DNA from: DATHRK01 sp035513295
GTDB lineage: Bacteria > Gemmatimonadota > Gemmatimonadetes > Longimicrobiales > RSA9
NCBI GenBank assembly: GCA_035513295.1
Contig: DATKCH010000127.1
Location: 1-64,000, forward strand
Direction of reading: 5' to 3'
DNA length: 64,000 nucleotides
Positions 54,016 to 61,617 of this stretch are shown piece by piece. Numbering within the stretch: position 1 is the stretch's first letter; every line of letters begins with the position of its first letter. The position numbers were made by a program, and so were the translations under genes. Below the pieces are notes generated by a model. It was not told the DNA's origin. It worked only from the letters and a program-made list of their open reading frames with translations, and did no database searches.

Positions 54016-54912
54016 CTACAAGACATCGAGCGCGGTCTTTCCGGTCAAGCGTTCGAAGAGACGCTCGAAGTCCTCGTCGTTCAGGAACGGGATCTCGATC
54101 GTACCTCGGCCTCGCGCGCGCGCGCGCACCCTCACGCGCGCATCGAGCGTGCGTTGGAGCACTTCCTCGAGCCGCCGCTCCTCGACCGACCGCCCCCGAC
54201 TCCCCGCCCGGCCGGCGGGCTTCGCGCCCGCGCGACGCCGGGCCACCGCCGCCTCCAGCGCCCGGACGCTCCAGCCTTCCGCGATCGCCGTGCGCGCGAG
54301 CGCCGTGGCCGTCCGGCCTTCGGAAAGTCCGAGCAGCGAACGCGCGTGACCCGCCGACAGCTCGCCGGAGTCCAGCATCGCGCGTACCTGCGCCGGGAGT
54401 TGCAGGAGGCGCAGAGTGTTGGCCACGGTCGAACGGTCTCGACCCACCGCCTCGGCGACCTCCTTCTGCGTCAGGTCGAACTCCTCCATCAATTGCTTGA
54501 AGGCGAGCGCCTCCTCTACCGCCGACAGCTGGGAACGCTGGAGGTTCTCCACGAGGGCCAGCACGAGGAGGGTCCGGTCGTCGACCTCCCTCACGATGGC
54601 CGGGATCTCCGTCCAGCCCAGCTCGCTCACCGCCCGCCAGCGGCGCTCCCCCGCGACGAGTTCCCAGCGATCCGGCCGGCCGGCCGCCGGGCGCACCACG
54701 ATCGGCTGCAGCAGGCCGTTCTCGCGGATCGAGGTCCCCAGTTCGGTGAGCTCCGACGCGTCGAAATCACGCCGCGGCTGGTAGGGGTTCGGCACGACCG
54801 CGCCGACCGGCAGCCGGAGTTCTCCACTCGCACGGGACGCCGTCGTCTCGGGCTCGAGGTACTCCCCGAGGAGAGCGCCCAGACCCTTGCCGAGGCGGTC
54901 CCGACGGGCCAT
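54016..54912 (-). CDS. parB: chromosome partitioning protein ParB
   Basis: A 298-residue ParB. The CTP-binding motifs NPYQPRRDF, GERRWRA and ENLQRSQLS are visible (about 45-125), followed by the HTH that reads parS (LTQKEVAEAVGRDRSTVANTL) and a C-terminal dimer domain. An Arg/Gly-rich linker (about 220-265) is extended. ParB loads at parS, spreads as a CTP clamp and recruits condensin. Two parS sites lie just upstream of parA. ATG 54912 shares one base with the parA stop. Confidence 0.94.
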   Translation of the reverse strand: MARRDRLGKGLGALLGEYLEPETTASRASGELRLPVGAVVPNPYQPRRDFDASELTELGTSIRENGLLQPIVVRPAAGRPDRWELVAGERRWRAVSELGWTEIPAIVREVDDRTLLVLALVENLQRSQLSAVEEALAFKQLMEEFDLTQKEVAEAVGRDRSTVANTLRLLQLPAQVRAMLDSGELSAGHARSLLGLSEGRTATALARTAIAEGWSVRALEAAVARRRAGAKPAGRAGSRGRSVEERRLEEVLQRTLDARVRVRARARGRGTIEIPFLNDEDFERLFERLTGKTALDVL

Positions 54913-55727
54913 CAGGGCGACACCTCGTTCAATTCGACCTCGGAAACATTTGACGTCGTGGCCGCGACCCGCTCGATCAGCTCGCGCGCCAGAGCGAGGT
55001 AGCTCTGAGCTCCCTGGGAGAGTATGTCATAGAGGATGATCGGCTTGCCGAAGCTGGGAGCCTCCGCCAGCCGGACATTGCGCGGTATCGTCGTGCGATA
55101 GACGCGCTCGCCGAAGTACTCCGTCGCCTCCTCCGCGACCTGCTTGGAGAGGTTCAAACGGCGATCGTACATCGTGAGAAGAACGCCCTCGATCTCCAGC
55201 CCCGGGTTCAGTCCCCGCTGCACCATGCGGACCGAATTGAGCAGCTGCGAGAGTCCCTGGAGCGCGTAGAACTCGCACTGAATGGGGATGAGCACGGAGT
55301 CCGCCGCGGCAAGGGTGTTCACCGTGAGAAGGCCCAGCGACGGCGGACAGTCGACCAGGATGAAATCGTACTTCGCCCGCACCGGCTCGAGGGCCGTCTT
55401 GAGAACGAACTCGCGTCGATCCCGCTCCACCAGTTCGACCTCGGCGCCGACGAGATCTCGGGTTGCGGGCAGAATATCCAGGTACGGGAGGTGACCGGAC
55501 GGGCGGATCGCAGCGGAGACGGGCTCGCCGTCGACGAGGACTTCGTAAATCGAGGGGGCCGTAGCCTCGACCTCGACGCCGAGGCCGCTGGTCGCGTTCC
55601 CCTGCGGGTCGATGTCGAGCACCAGGGTGCGCTTCTCGGCGGCGGCCAGGCACGCCCCGAGGTTGATCGCGGTCGTCGTCTTGCCGACGCCGCCCTTCTG
55701 GTTGGCGATCGCGATGATGCGTGACAT
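54912..55727 (-). CDS. parA: chromosome partitioning ATPase ParA
   Basis: A 271-residue Walker-type ATPase. The deviant Walker A KGGVGKTT is at 10-17, IDPQGNATSGLG is the second motif and DFILVDCPPSLG the Walker B region. ParA with ParB moves the origin region. ATG 55727 follows GGGAGGG. The gene is coupled to parB by a one-base overlap (TGATG). Unlike many bacteria there is no rsmG or mnmG in front of it. Confidence 0.94.
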   Translation of the reverse strand: MSRIIAIANQKGGVGKTTTAINLGACLAAAEKRTLVLDIDPQGNATSGLGVEVEATAPSIYEVLVDGEPVSAAIRPSGHLPYLDILPATRDLVGAEVELVERDRREFVLKTALEPVRAKYDFILVDCPPSLGLLTVNTLAAADSVLIPIQCEFYALQGLSQLLNSVRMVQRGLNPGLEIEGVLLTMYDRRLNLSKQVAEEATEYFGERVYRTTIPRNVRLAEAPSFGKPIILYDILSQGAQSYLALARELIERVAATTSNVSEVELNEVSP

Positions 55728-55828
55728 TCCCTCCCCCACTGCTGCCTGCACCCAGTCCCCGGGAAAAGTCGGTTGGCGGCCGAATATAGGGGGGGGCGGG
55801 GAGCGTGAACAGCGGGCCCCTCTCGGAT

Positions 55829-55844
55829 TGTTTCACGTGAAACG
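55829..55844. other. parS site 1
   Basis: TGTTTCACGTGAAACG contains the perfect 14-bp palindrome of the universal parS sequence (consensus TGTTTCACGTGAAACA). It lies about 100 bp upstream of the parA start and is expected to be bound by the ParB encoded next door. Confidence 0.95.
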
Positions 55845-55877
55845 CCGACTTCCCGGCCGCGCGCCGGATCGCGCTGG

Positions 55878-55893
55878 TGTTTCACGTGAAACG
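55878..55893. other. parS site 2
   Basis: A second copy, TGTTTCACGTGAAACG, lies exactly 49 bp downstream of the first and in the same orientation. Both are followed by CCGAC, so more than the core palindrome is repeated. Confidence 0.95.
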
Positions 55894-56182
55894 CCGACCT
55901 TCCGCAGGCACCGGTCGCGGCGGTACCGCGAGGGTTGCGAACGGCTTCGCGGAGCCGGGTTGCGGCCCGCGGGAGGGTCGACTCGCGCGGTGGGCGATGA
56001 CGTCGGCCGCCCCCTTGGGGACCGACCGCCCCGAACGGCTTCCTCATCGAGCGCCGGTCCTGCGCGGCCGTGCCGGGCCACCGCCGCAGAGGCTGGTCAT
56101 GTCATGGCCTACCCGGGTCGCCAACTTGGCGCTCGACCGGCGCGCCCCCGTACGACTCCCCGCAACGCCTTTTCCCACGATG

Positions 56183-56323
56183 TTTTCCACAGCCTTCCGA
56201 CCAGCCTCGGGTGTCGGCGAAAACGTCGCAAACACCTGTTACCCCGAACATTGCCCGTATATTACCCGAATAATACCCGAAAGCGAATCGCCTTCGGTCG
56301 GACGACGATCAAGGTTATCCACG
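56183..56323. other. candidate oriC core: DnaA boxes flanking tandem repeats
   Basis: TTTTCCACA at 56183-56191 matches the DnaA box consensus, and TTATCCACG at 56315-56323 differs from it at one base. Between them lies the most AT-rich stretch of the area, which could be the unwinding element. The assignment is an inference from arrangement, and the neighbourhood of dnaA is an alternative origin site. Confidence 0.5.
56239..56283 (+). repeat. four tandem 11-12-bp iteron-like repeats
   Basis: TTACCCCGAACA, TTGCCCGTATA, TTACCCGAATA and ATACCCGAAAG follow each other without spacer. The shared core is (T)TACCCGAA(T)A. Such short phased repeats beside DnaA boxes are typical of origins or of regulator binding sites. 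Confidence 0.65.
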
Positions 56324-56417
56324 CCGTTGTCCCCATGCCCCCGGATCCCGGCCCGGCCGGGAAATAAAGCAGCCGGAAAGGGTTGCGCCGGTCCTGCGCT
56401 TGGCGTGAACCTCGTCC

Positions 56418-58130
56418 ATGCACACCACACCACCCGCCAGGGGGTCGCCGGACCTGGCGACGCTCCGCCCGGAGCTCGAAAGCTGGGAGGGGAGGGGGTA
56501 CAAGGCGTACAGGGCGCTCCAGGGCCGGGTCTACGCCGGGCCTGGTTTCGATCTCGTGTTCGACCACGTCCAGGGCGATCCCTTCGCCGACCCTACGCGC
56601 CTGCGCGCCCTCTACCCGACCGTGGCCGCCGACCTGCCTTCGTACGCGACCCGCACGCCGGATGCACGTCGCGCGAGCGCCGACTTCCTCCACCGTCGCA
56701 TGGCGGCGGCCCTCTCGAACGCCTCCGCCAGCGTTGGAAGCGGGCATGGGGGCGCCTTCGCCACGCCCCGACCCGTCCAGCAGGTGCTGGGCAGGTCGGC
56801 CGCGCGCGTCGGTGAAGATGGAGCGGTCGAACTGCGCTTCCGCGTCGGCCTGCCCGCGCGCGGGCGTCGGATCCTGGGAGCCGCGGCCGGGGCCCTGCTT
56901 TGCGACGGCCTCCCGCAGGCCATGGGCTCGGTCCTGCCGCTCTCGGGAACGGGCCGCGCGGCGCTCCGACGGCACGTCCAGACGGTCGAGGACGCGGTCG
57001 CGCTGCGCGCCCGGCTCGAGGCTGGAGGACTCGTCGCGTTCGTCGCGGATGGATCGATTCTGCCGCGCCGCTCGGGGGTGGACGACGCGCCCATGGAGCG
57101 GGAACGCGCGGTGCCGTTCCGGTCGCCCGACAGCCTGCGCGTCACACTTCCTGCTCCGCACGCCGGCGAGGTCGCCGGGATGGGCGTGCCGCGCGGCGTC
57201 ACGCTGATCGTGGGCGGAGGCTACCACGGCAAGTCCACCCTGCTGAGAGCGCTCGAGCGGGGCGTCTACGACCACGCTCCCGACGACGGTCGGGAGCGCG
57301 TGGTCTCCATCCCCGGGGCCACCAAGGTGCGGGCGGAGGACCGCCGTGCCGTCGTCGGCACGGACATCTCCAATTTCATCCGTGGCCTTCCGAGCGGCGC
57401 GGACACGCTCGCCTTCTCGACCGAGGACGCTAGCGGCTCCACCTCACAGGCGGCCGCCATCGCCGAAGCCATCGAGACCGGCTGTGCGTGCCTGTTGATC
57501 GACGAGGATACGTCGGCGACCAACTTCATGATCCGCGACGCGCGCATGCGACGGCTCGTGGAGGACGCGGACGAGCCGGTCATTCCCTTCATCGATCGTG
57601 CGCGGCAGTTGCTCGACGGGGAGGGGACATCGTCGGTGCTCGTGGTCGGCGGTTCGGGCGACTTCTTCGATGTGGCGGACACCGTCATCGCGATGAGGCG
57701 CTACGTCCCGGCTGACGTCGGCGAGGCAGCGAGGCGGATCGCTTCGGAGGCTCCCGAGCCCCGTCCCGACCCTCCCGCTTGGCGGCCGGTCGCGCCACAC
57801 GCGATCGATGGAGCGCGACTTGCTCGGATGGTGGGCGGCAGGCTGCGCGCGCCGACGCGGGACCGTCTGGTGTGGGCTGGACGCGAGCTGAATCTGGGAG
57901 GAATCGAACAGATCCTGGAGGCCGCCCAGACGAAGACGATCGGGCAGGGGCTGCGCCGGCTTGCGCGCGACGCGGCCGACGCGCGAGGGTTGTTGATGGA
58001 GGCGGTCGAGCGCCTCATGCGGGACATCGCGCGCGGCGGCCTCGACGTGCTGCAGGAATTTCCGACAGGCGACCTGGCGGAGTTTCGCCCCGAGGAACTG
58101 GTCGCCGCGCTTCATAGGATACGACCCTGA
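56418..58130 (+). CDS. ABC-class ATPase domain protein (COG3044/PF09818-like)
   Basis: A 570-residue soluble P-loop protein of the predicted ABC-class ATPase family. Walker A is GGGYHGKST (266-274). The region CLLIDEDTSATNFM (about 357-370) is the Walker B and adjacent conserved motif, and STEDASGSTSQAAAI resembles a signature-like segment. There are no membrane helices and no transporter partner, so it is not an ABC transporter component. The family's function is unknown. ATG 56418 lies behind the origin-like region; the plus-strand set of ATPase, holin-like protein and acylphosphatase occupies the place where mnmE/mnmG/rsmG often lie. Confidence 0.82.
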   Translation: MHTTPPARGSPDLATLRPELESWEGRGYKAYRALQGRVYAGPGFDLVFDHVQGDPFADPTRLRALYPTVAADLPSYATRTPDARRASADFLHRRMAAALSNASASVGSGHGGAFATPRPVQQVLGRSAARVGEDGAVELRFRVGLPARGRRILGAAAGALLCDGLPQAMGSVLPLSGTGRAALRRHVQTVEDAVALRARLEAGGLVAFVADGSILPRRSGVDDAPMERERAVPFRSPDSLRVTLPAPHAGEVAGMGVPRGVTLIVGGGYHGKSTLLRALERGVYDHAPDDGRERVVSIPGATKVRAEDRRAVVGTDISNFIRGLPSGADTLAFSTEDASGSTSQAAAIAEAIETGCACLLIDEDTSATNFMIRDARMRRLVEDADEPVIPFIDRARQLLDGEGTSSVLVVGGSGDFFDVADTVIAMRRYVPADVGEAARRIASEAPEPRPDPPAWRPVAPHAIDGARLARMVGGRLRAPTRDRLVWAGRELNLGGIEQILEAAQTKTIGQGLRRLARDAADARGLLMEAVERLMRDIARGGLDVLQEFPTGDLAEFRPEELVAALHRIRP

Positions 58131-58175
58131 ACCACGACGTCGGGCCGCCGAGCCCGACGCCTTCCTGGAGGAGCC

Positions 58176-58625
58176 ATGGACGCCGGCGGCCCCGGACGAT
58201 TCGACACACCAGCGGGCGAGACGAGCATCCTGGACCTTCTCGGGCGCCTGGCCTCTGACGGAGTGCGGCTGCTCAAGGAGGAGGGCCAGCTCGCGACGCT
58301 GCAGCTCCGTGAAGTCCTGCTATCCACCATCTGGACCACGGTTCGCCTGGCGATTCCACTGGGATTGGCCGCGATCGCCGCCCTGCTGCTCGTGGTCGGC
58401 GCCGTCGCGTGGCTGGCATACCGGCTCGGATCGCTCTGGGCCGGAGCGCTCGTCGCCGGCGGCGGCCTCCTGCTCGTCGCGCTGATCATGCTCTGGATCG
58501 CGGCACGCGCACTCGGGCGGCAGACGCGCCGTTCGCTCGCCGCGCCGCCGGAGATTCCGGGCGGACGTAAGGACGACGCCGATGAGGGACCCAGGCTCGT
58601 CACCGACGGCGCGCCGGGGCCCTGA
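58176..58625 (+). CDS. holin-X-like (phage holin superfamily III/DUF1469) membrane protein
   Basis: A 149-residue protein with an amphipathic N-terminal helix (LLGRLASDGVRLLKEEGQLA) and two transmembrane helices (about 55-78 and 85-112), the layout of the Actinobacterial holin-X family. Despite the name, these are common chromosomal envelope proteins, and no phage gene is near. ATG 58176 follows GGAGG. The tail is short and charged. The function is unknown. Confidence 0.75.
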   Translation: MDAGGPGRFDTPAGETSILDLLGRLASDGVRLLKEEGQLATLQLREVLLSTIWTTVRLAIPLGLAAIAALLLVVGAVAWLAYRLGSLWAGALVAGGGLLLVALIMLWIAARALGRQTRRSLAAPPEIPGGRKDDADEGPRLVTDGAPGP

Positions 58626-58631
58626 AACAGT

Positions 58632-58931
58632 TTGACCGAGCCGGATACGGCGGCGCGCCGGTACGTCCTACGAGGTCGCGTGCAGGGTGTCGGATTCCGC
58701 TGGTGGTGCAAGCGAGCCGCGAGCGCCCTGGGCATCCGGGGCAGCGTCCGGAACCTGAGCGACGGGGGTGTGGAGGTGATCGCCGCCGGGAGCGCGGAGG
58801 CCCTCGAGCGATTCGATGACCAGCTTCGCTCCGGCCCCGCCATGGCGCGGGTCGATCGGGTCGAGGAGCGTATTCTCGCCCCGTCCGCCGATCATCCGGC
58901 CGACGACGGAGAGTTCGTGATCCTGCCGTAG
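58632..58931 (+). CDS. acyP: acylphosphatase
   Basis: A 99-residue acylphosphatase that hydrolyses carboxyl-phosphate bonds. The signature VLRGRVQGVGFRWW contains the catalytic Arg, and GSVRNLSDGGVEV contains the catalytic Asn. The start is TTG 58632, 6 bp after the holin-like stop; no ATG or GTG is available in place. It converges with yidC, 4 bp between stops. The C-terminus is slightly longer than in typical members. Confidence 0.88.
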   Translation: MTEPDTAARRYVLRGRVQGVGFRWWCKRAASALGIRGSVRNLSDGGVEVIAAGSAEALERFDDQLRSGPAMARVDRVEERILAPSADHPADDGEFVILP

Positions 58932-58935
58932 CCCG

Positions 58936-60663
58936 CTACTCGCCTTCCTTCTCCTGGCGCGCTTCCGCTTGCCGGAGGTGCACCTTGCGCCGCTCCTTCA
59001 TGATGAACAGTTGCTGCGGGACGCGCGCCATGTTCGACGCCGCGTAATAGAGATTCAACCCCGATGCGAAGTTCAACAGGATCACGAGCATGAAGATTGG
59101 CATGATCCACATCATCATCTTCAGCTGCGGGTTCGGCTCCGGCGTGGAACGGTAGCTCAGGTACTGAAGGAGGAACATGCTCAGCGCCATGATGACCGGG
59201 ATGATGTAGAACGGGTCCGGGCGCGACAGGTCGGGCAACCACAGGAATTCGGCCCCCCGGAACTCGATGGTCGCCTGGAAGACGAAGAACAGCGTGAACA
59301 GGACGGGCATCGGAATCAGCATCGGCAGGCACCCGCCGAACGGATTGAAGCCCTCCTCCTTGTAGAGCTTCATCATCTCCTTCTGCAGGCGCTCCGGATT
59401 GTCCTTGTGCAGCGCCTGGATCTCCTTCATGCGCGGCTGGATCTCCATGTTCCGGAGCTGCGAACGCATGGCCTTCATGTTGAGCGGCCAGATCAAAATG
59501 TTGATGAGGACGCCGAACAGGATGACCACCCAGCCGTACGCGAGTCCGGTGACGCGCCGCATGCCCACGAGCGCCCAGGTGGCAATGTGCGCGAGCGGGC
59601 GGATGATCGGTCGCAGAAACGCGAAACCCAGAGGGTTCACATCCCCGAACTGCGAGCCCATCTCCGCGAGCCGCTCGGATTCCTGGGGGCCGACGTACAG
59701 GCGGAGGCCGAAGTCCCCGCCGCGCCGCAGCGGAAGCGTCGCGGTGAGCAGCGCGGCGTCATCCGATGGGGCGGGCTCCACGATCAGACCGCCCAGATGG
59801 CGCTCGCCTTCCGGCGGGGCGAACACCGCGACGACGAAGTACTTGTTCTTCAACGCCGCCCACCGGAGCGGCCCCTCCTCCACCGCCGGCTCATCCACCT
59901 TGTTGAGCGCCACGCTGCGGATGCCGCTGCGCGTCCCGTTCGTCACGTATCCGAGATTGCGCAGGTCTTCCCTCTCGTCGGCCTCGTTGACCGCCAGGGT
60001 CGGGCTGAAACGGACGAGCAGGGAGGTCTGGTCGGCGAGCGACCCCAGGTCGGCCAGTCCGCGGACATCGATGGCGTAGGAGTCCGCCGTGAAGACGTAG
60101 ACGAGCTCGATGGCGGTACCGTTCGCGAGACGCGCGCGCAGCGCCACTTCCTCACGTCCGGAATCCCGGGCGGAGAGGCGGACGGTATCGGGGGCGTCGC
60201 TCTCGAAGCGGAGGTTGCCGAGGGATCCCTCCTGACCGGCGGCCCGCAATCCGTAGCCGATCAGGGGGCCGAGCGTGTCCACCGCGAGCTCGACGGCGTC
60301 GTCGCGGGTGAAGGACTCGTACTCGCGCATCTCGGCGCCGACGAGCGCGGCGCCCTCGGTGGCGATCCGGTATCGGTACAGCGGCGACTCGACGACGATC
60401 TCCCGGCCTTCGGGCGGCGGCGGCGCCGTGTCGGCCGGGACGTCGGGTGCACCGGGCGCGTCCCGACCTGAGTCCGACGGGGTCCCCGCCGGGTCGATCC
60501 CCGGGAGCGGCGGCGGCGCGGGTTCGAGCGTGGGCGGCTCGATGACGGCTGAGTCCGCTGGAGCACCGCCGACCTGCGGATCGGGCGCCGGGAACAGCAC
60601 GTTAGTCAGCACGATCACGCCGAGCATCAGCGTCACCGCGAGGAATATGCGCCAGGTCTCCAT
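58936..60663 (-). CDS. yidC: membrane protein insertase YidC
   Basis: A 575-residue insertase of the Gram-negative type: one N-terminal helix (about 7-22), a Pro/Ala/Asp-rich linker (25-85), a large periplasmic beta domain (about 90-345) and the conserved C-terminal five-helix core (from about 355), including LNMKAMRSQLRNMEIQPRMK and NPFGGCLPMLIPMPVLFTLF. The basic C-terminus (KERRKVHLRQAEARQEKEGE) may contact ribosomes. ATG 60663 is 21 bp after the yidD stop, in the conserved order rpmH-rnpA-yidD-yidC. Confidence 0.94.
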   Translation of the reverse strand: METWRIFLAVTLMLGVIVLTNVLFPAPDPQVGGAPADSAVIEPPTLEPAPPPLPGIDPAGTPSDSGRDAPGAPDVPADTAPPPPEGREIVVESPLYRYRIATEGAALVGAEMREYESFTRDDAVELAVDTLGPLIGYGLRAAGQEGSLGNLRFESDAPDTVRLSARDSGREEVALRARLANGTAIELVYVFTADSYAIDVRGLADLGSLADQTSLLVRFSPTLAVNEADEREDLRNLGYVTNGTRSGIRSVALNKVDEPAVEEGPLRWAALKNKYFVVAVFAPPEGERHLGGLIVEPAPSDDAALLTATLPLRRGGDFGLRLYVGPQESERLAEMGSQFGDVNPLGFAFLRPIIRPLAHIATWALVGMRRVTGLAYGWVVILFGVLINILIWPLNMKAMRSQLRNMEIQPRMKEIQALHKDNPERLQKEMMKLYKEEGFNPFGGCLPMLIPMPVLFTLFFVFQATIEFRGAEFLWLPDLSRPDPFYIIPVIMALSMFLLQYLSYRSTPEPNPQLKMMMWIMPIFMLVILLNFASGLNLYYAASNMARVPQQLFIMKERRKVHLRQAEARQEKEGE

Positions 60664-60684
60664 CGCCTCTGGGTTCTCTTCCGC

Positions 60685-60873
60685 TTACGGCACGGGGTCG
60701 TGACCGGACCCCCCGAACGGCTGGCAGCGGCCGATCCGAAGCAGGCTCAGCCACCCGCCACGCAGCGCCCCGTGGCGCTCGATCGCTTCTCGGGCGTACT
60801 CAGAGCACGTCGGCTGGAACCGACAGGCGGGAGGCAGTAGCGGCGACAACGCTCTCTGGTAGGCGCGAATCAC
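60685..60873 (-). CDS. yidD: membrane protein insertion efficiency factor YidD
   Basis: A 62-residue YidD with the hallmark IRAYQRALSPLLPPACRFQP followed by TCSEYAREAIERHG. Its three conserved cysteines (ACRF, TCSEY, GRCQP) are present. GTG 60873 overlaps the rnpA stop by 4 bp (GTGA). The protein is peripheral at the inner membrane and assists YidC, encoded next. Confidence 0.9.
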   Translation of the reverse strand: MIRAYQRALSPLLPPACRFQPTCSEYAREAIERHGALRGGWLSLLRIGRCQPFGGSGHDPVP

Positions 60874-61442
60874 CGCGACCGTGACGCGTCCGGCCAGCGA
60901 CGGTCGATCCAGTGCACCAACTCCTCTCGCAGATCCGCGAACCGGGCGCGATACGCCTCGGCGCGCGCCCGGACGAGCACGTCTTCCACGGCGGCGGCGC
61001 CGTCCAGGCGCGGCAGCAGTTCCGTGCGCACGATCTCGCGGAGTCGCCGCTTCAGCCGATTCCGCGCGACGATCTCGTGGCCGTGCTTCGGAACGACGAT
61101 GGCGACGCGTGAACGCACCGCGGGGGAAGCGGATGCGAAGACGTCCAGGTGCGCCGTCTTGCTCCTCTTCCCCCGTCGAACCAACGCCCGAATCGCGTCG
61201 CCGCCGGTGATCCGGCGGATGCGCGCGAGTCGAAGGCGGGGGCGCTCCGGCTCCCGCGAGCCGGGGCCCTCCAGCGGCGTTACTTGGAGCCGATGCGGAC
61301 GGACAGCTTCTGCCGCCCGCGCCGTCGACGCGCCGCCAACACCTTGCGGCCGCCGCGTGTGCTCATGCGCGCGCGGAACCCGTGCTTGTTCTTGCGTTTG
61401 CGGTTGCGCGGCCGATATGTGGGCTTGCCCATGTCTTCTCAC
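60870..61442 (-). CDS. rnpA: RNase P protein component with N-terminal extension that contains rpmH
   Basis: The conserved RnpA core begins at about residue 70 (LRLARIRRITGG) and includes the RNR motif RNRLKRRLRE. It binds the RNase P RNA and helps mature tRNA 5' ends. In this frame no ATG, GTG or TTG lies between the rpmH stop and the core. The nearest standard start upstream is GTG 61442, giving 190 residues and an Arg/Pro/Ala-rich extension of about 70 residues that overlaps the whole rpmH gene in another frame. A TTG inside the core would remove conserved sequence; a CTG near 61267 is the only other option. The arrangement matches that known in Thermus. Confidence 0.8.
   Translation of the reverse strand: MRRHGQAHISAAQPQTQEQARVPRAHEHTRRPQGVGGASTARAAEAVRPHRLQVTPLEGPGSREPERPRLRLARIRRITGGDAIRALVRRGKRSKTAHLDVFASASPAVRSRVAIVVPKHGHEIVARNRLKRRLREIVRTELLPRLDGAAAVEDVLVRARAEAYRARFADLREELVHWIDRRWPDASRSR
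61280..61432 (-). CDS. rpmH: 50S ribosomal protein L34
   Basis: A 50-residue L34: MGKPTYRPRNRKRKNKHGFR, then ARMSTRGGRKVLAARRRRG and the C-terminal RQKLSVRIGSK. ATG 61432 lies 10 bases inside the rnpA frame that starts at GTG 61442, and AGAAG just before it could serve as ribosome binding site. L34 is a structural protein of the large subunit. The gene heads the rpmH-rnpA-yidD-yidC unit, which is divergent from dnaA. Confidence 0.95.
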   Translation of the reverse strand: MGKPTYRPRNRKRKNKHGFRARMSTRGGRKVLAARRRRGRQKLSVRIGSK

Positions 61443-61518
61443 GTGTGCTGAATCGGTCGACAGCCGAGTAAGCTATCCCAAGCAATCACCCGGGGTCAAG
61501 CCGCGGAGCGGAACCTAT

Positions 61519-61558
61519 TGATCCACAATCATCTGCAGCGGGATTTGACTTGTCCACA
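61519..61558. promoter_or_regulatory. DnaA-box-like sites in the dnaA promoter region
   Basis: TGATCCACA (61519-61527) and TTGTCCACA (61550-61558) each match the DnaA box TTATCCACA at eight of nine bases. They lie between the divergent rpmH and dnaA genes, 60-100 bp before the dnaA start, where DnaA autoregulation is usual. Confidence 0.5.
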
Positions 61559-61617
61559 TCGGGCCCTCATCTTTGCGCGCCGCTCTCGGGGCGACCTCTC
61601 TTCCGGCGATCAGACAC

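Larger units (their letters stand above)
55728..56417. other. gene-free 690-bp origin-like region upstream of parA
   Basis: I see no supported coding sequence here. The region holds two parS sites, one perfect DnaA box (TTTTCCACA, 56183-56191), a near-perfect one (TTATCCACG, 56315-56323) and, between them, an AT-richer block of four 11-bp tandem repeats. It also must contain the promoters of parA and of the ABC-class ATPase gene. These features together make it a candidate replication origin or part of one. Confidence 0.55.

Noticed and set aside
58176..58625. Holin-like gene as sign of a prophage
   Set aside because: Holin-X/DUF1469 proteins are common chromosomal membrane proteins, and no integrase, capsid, lysin or attachment site is seen.
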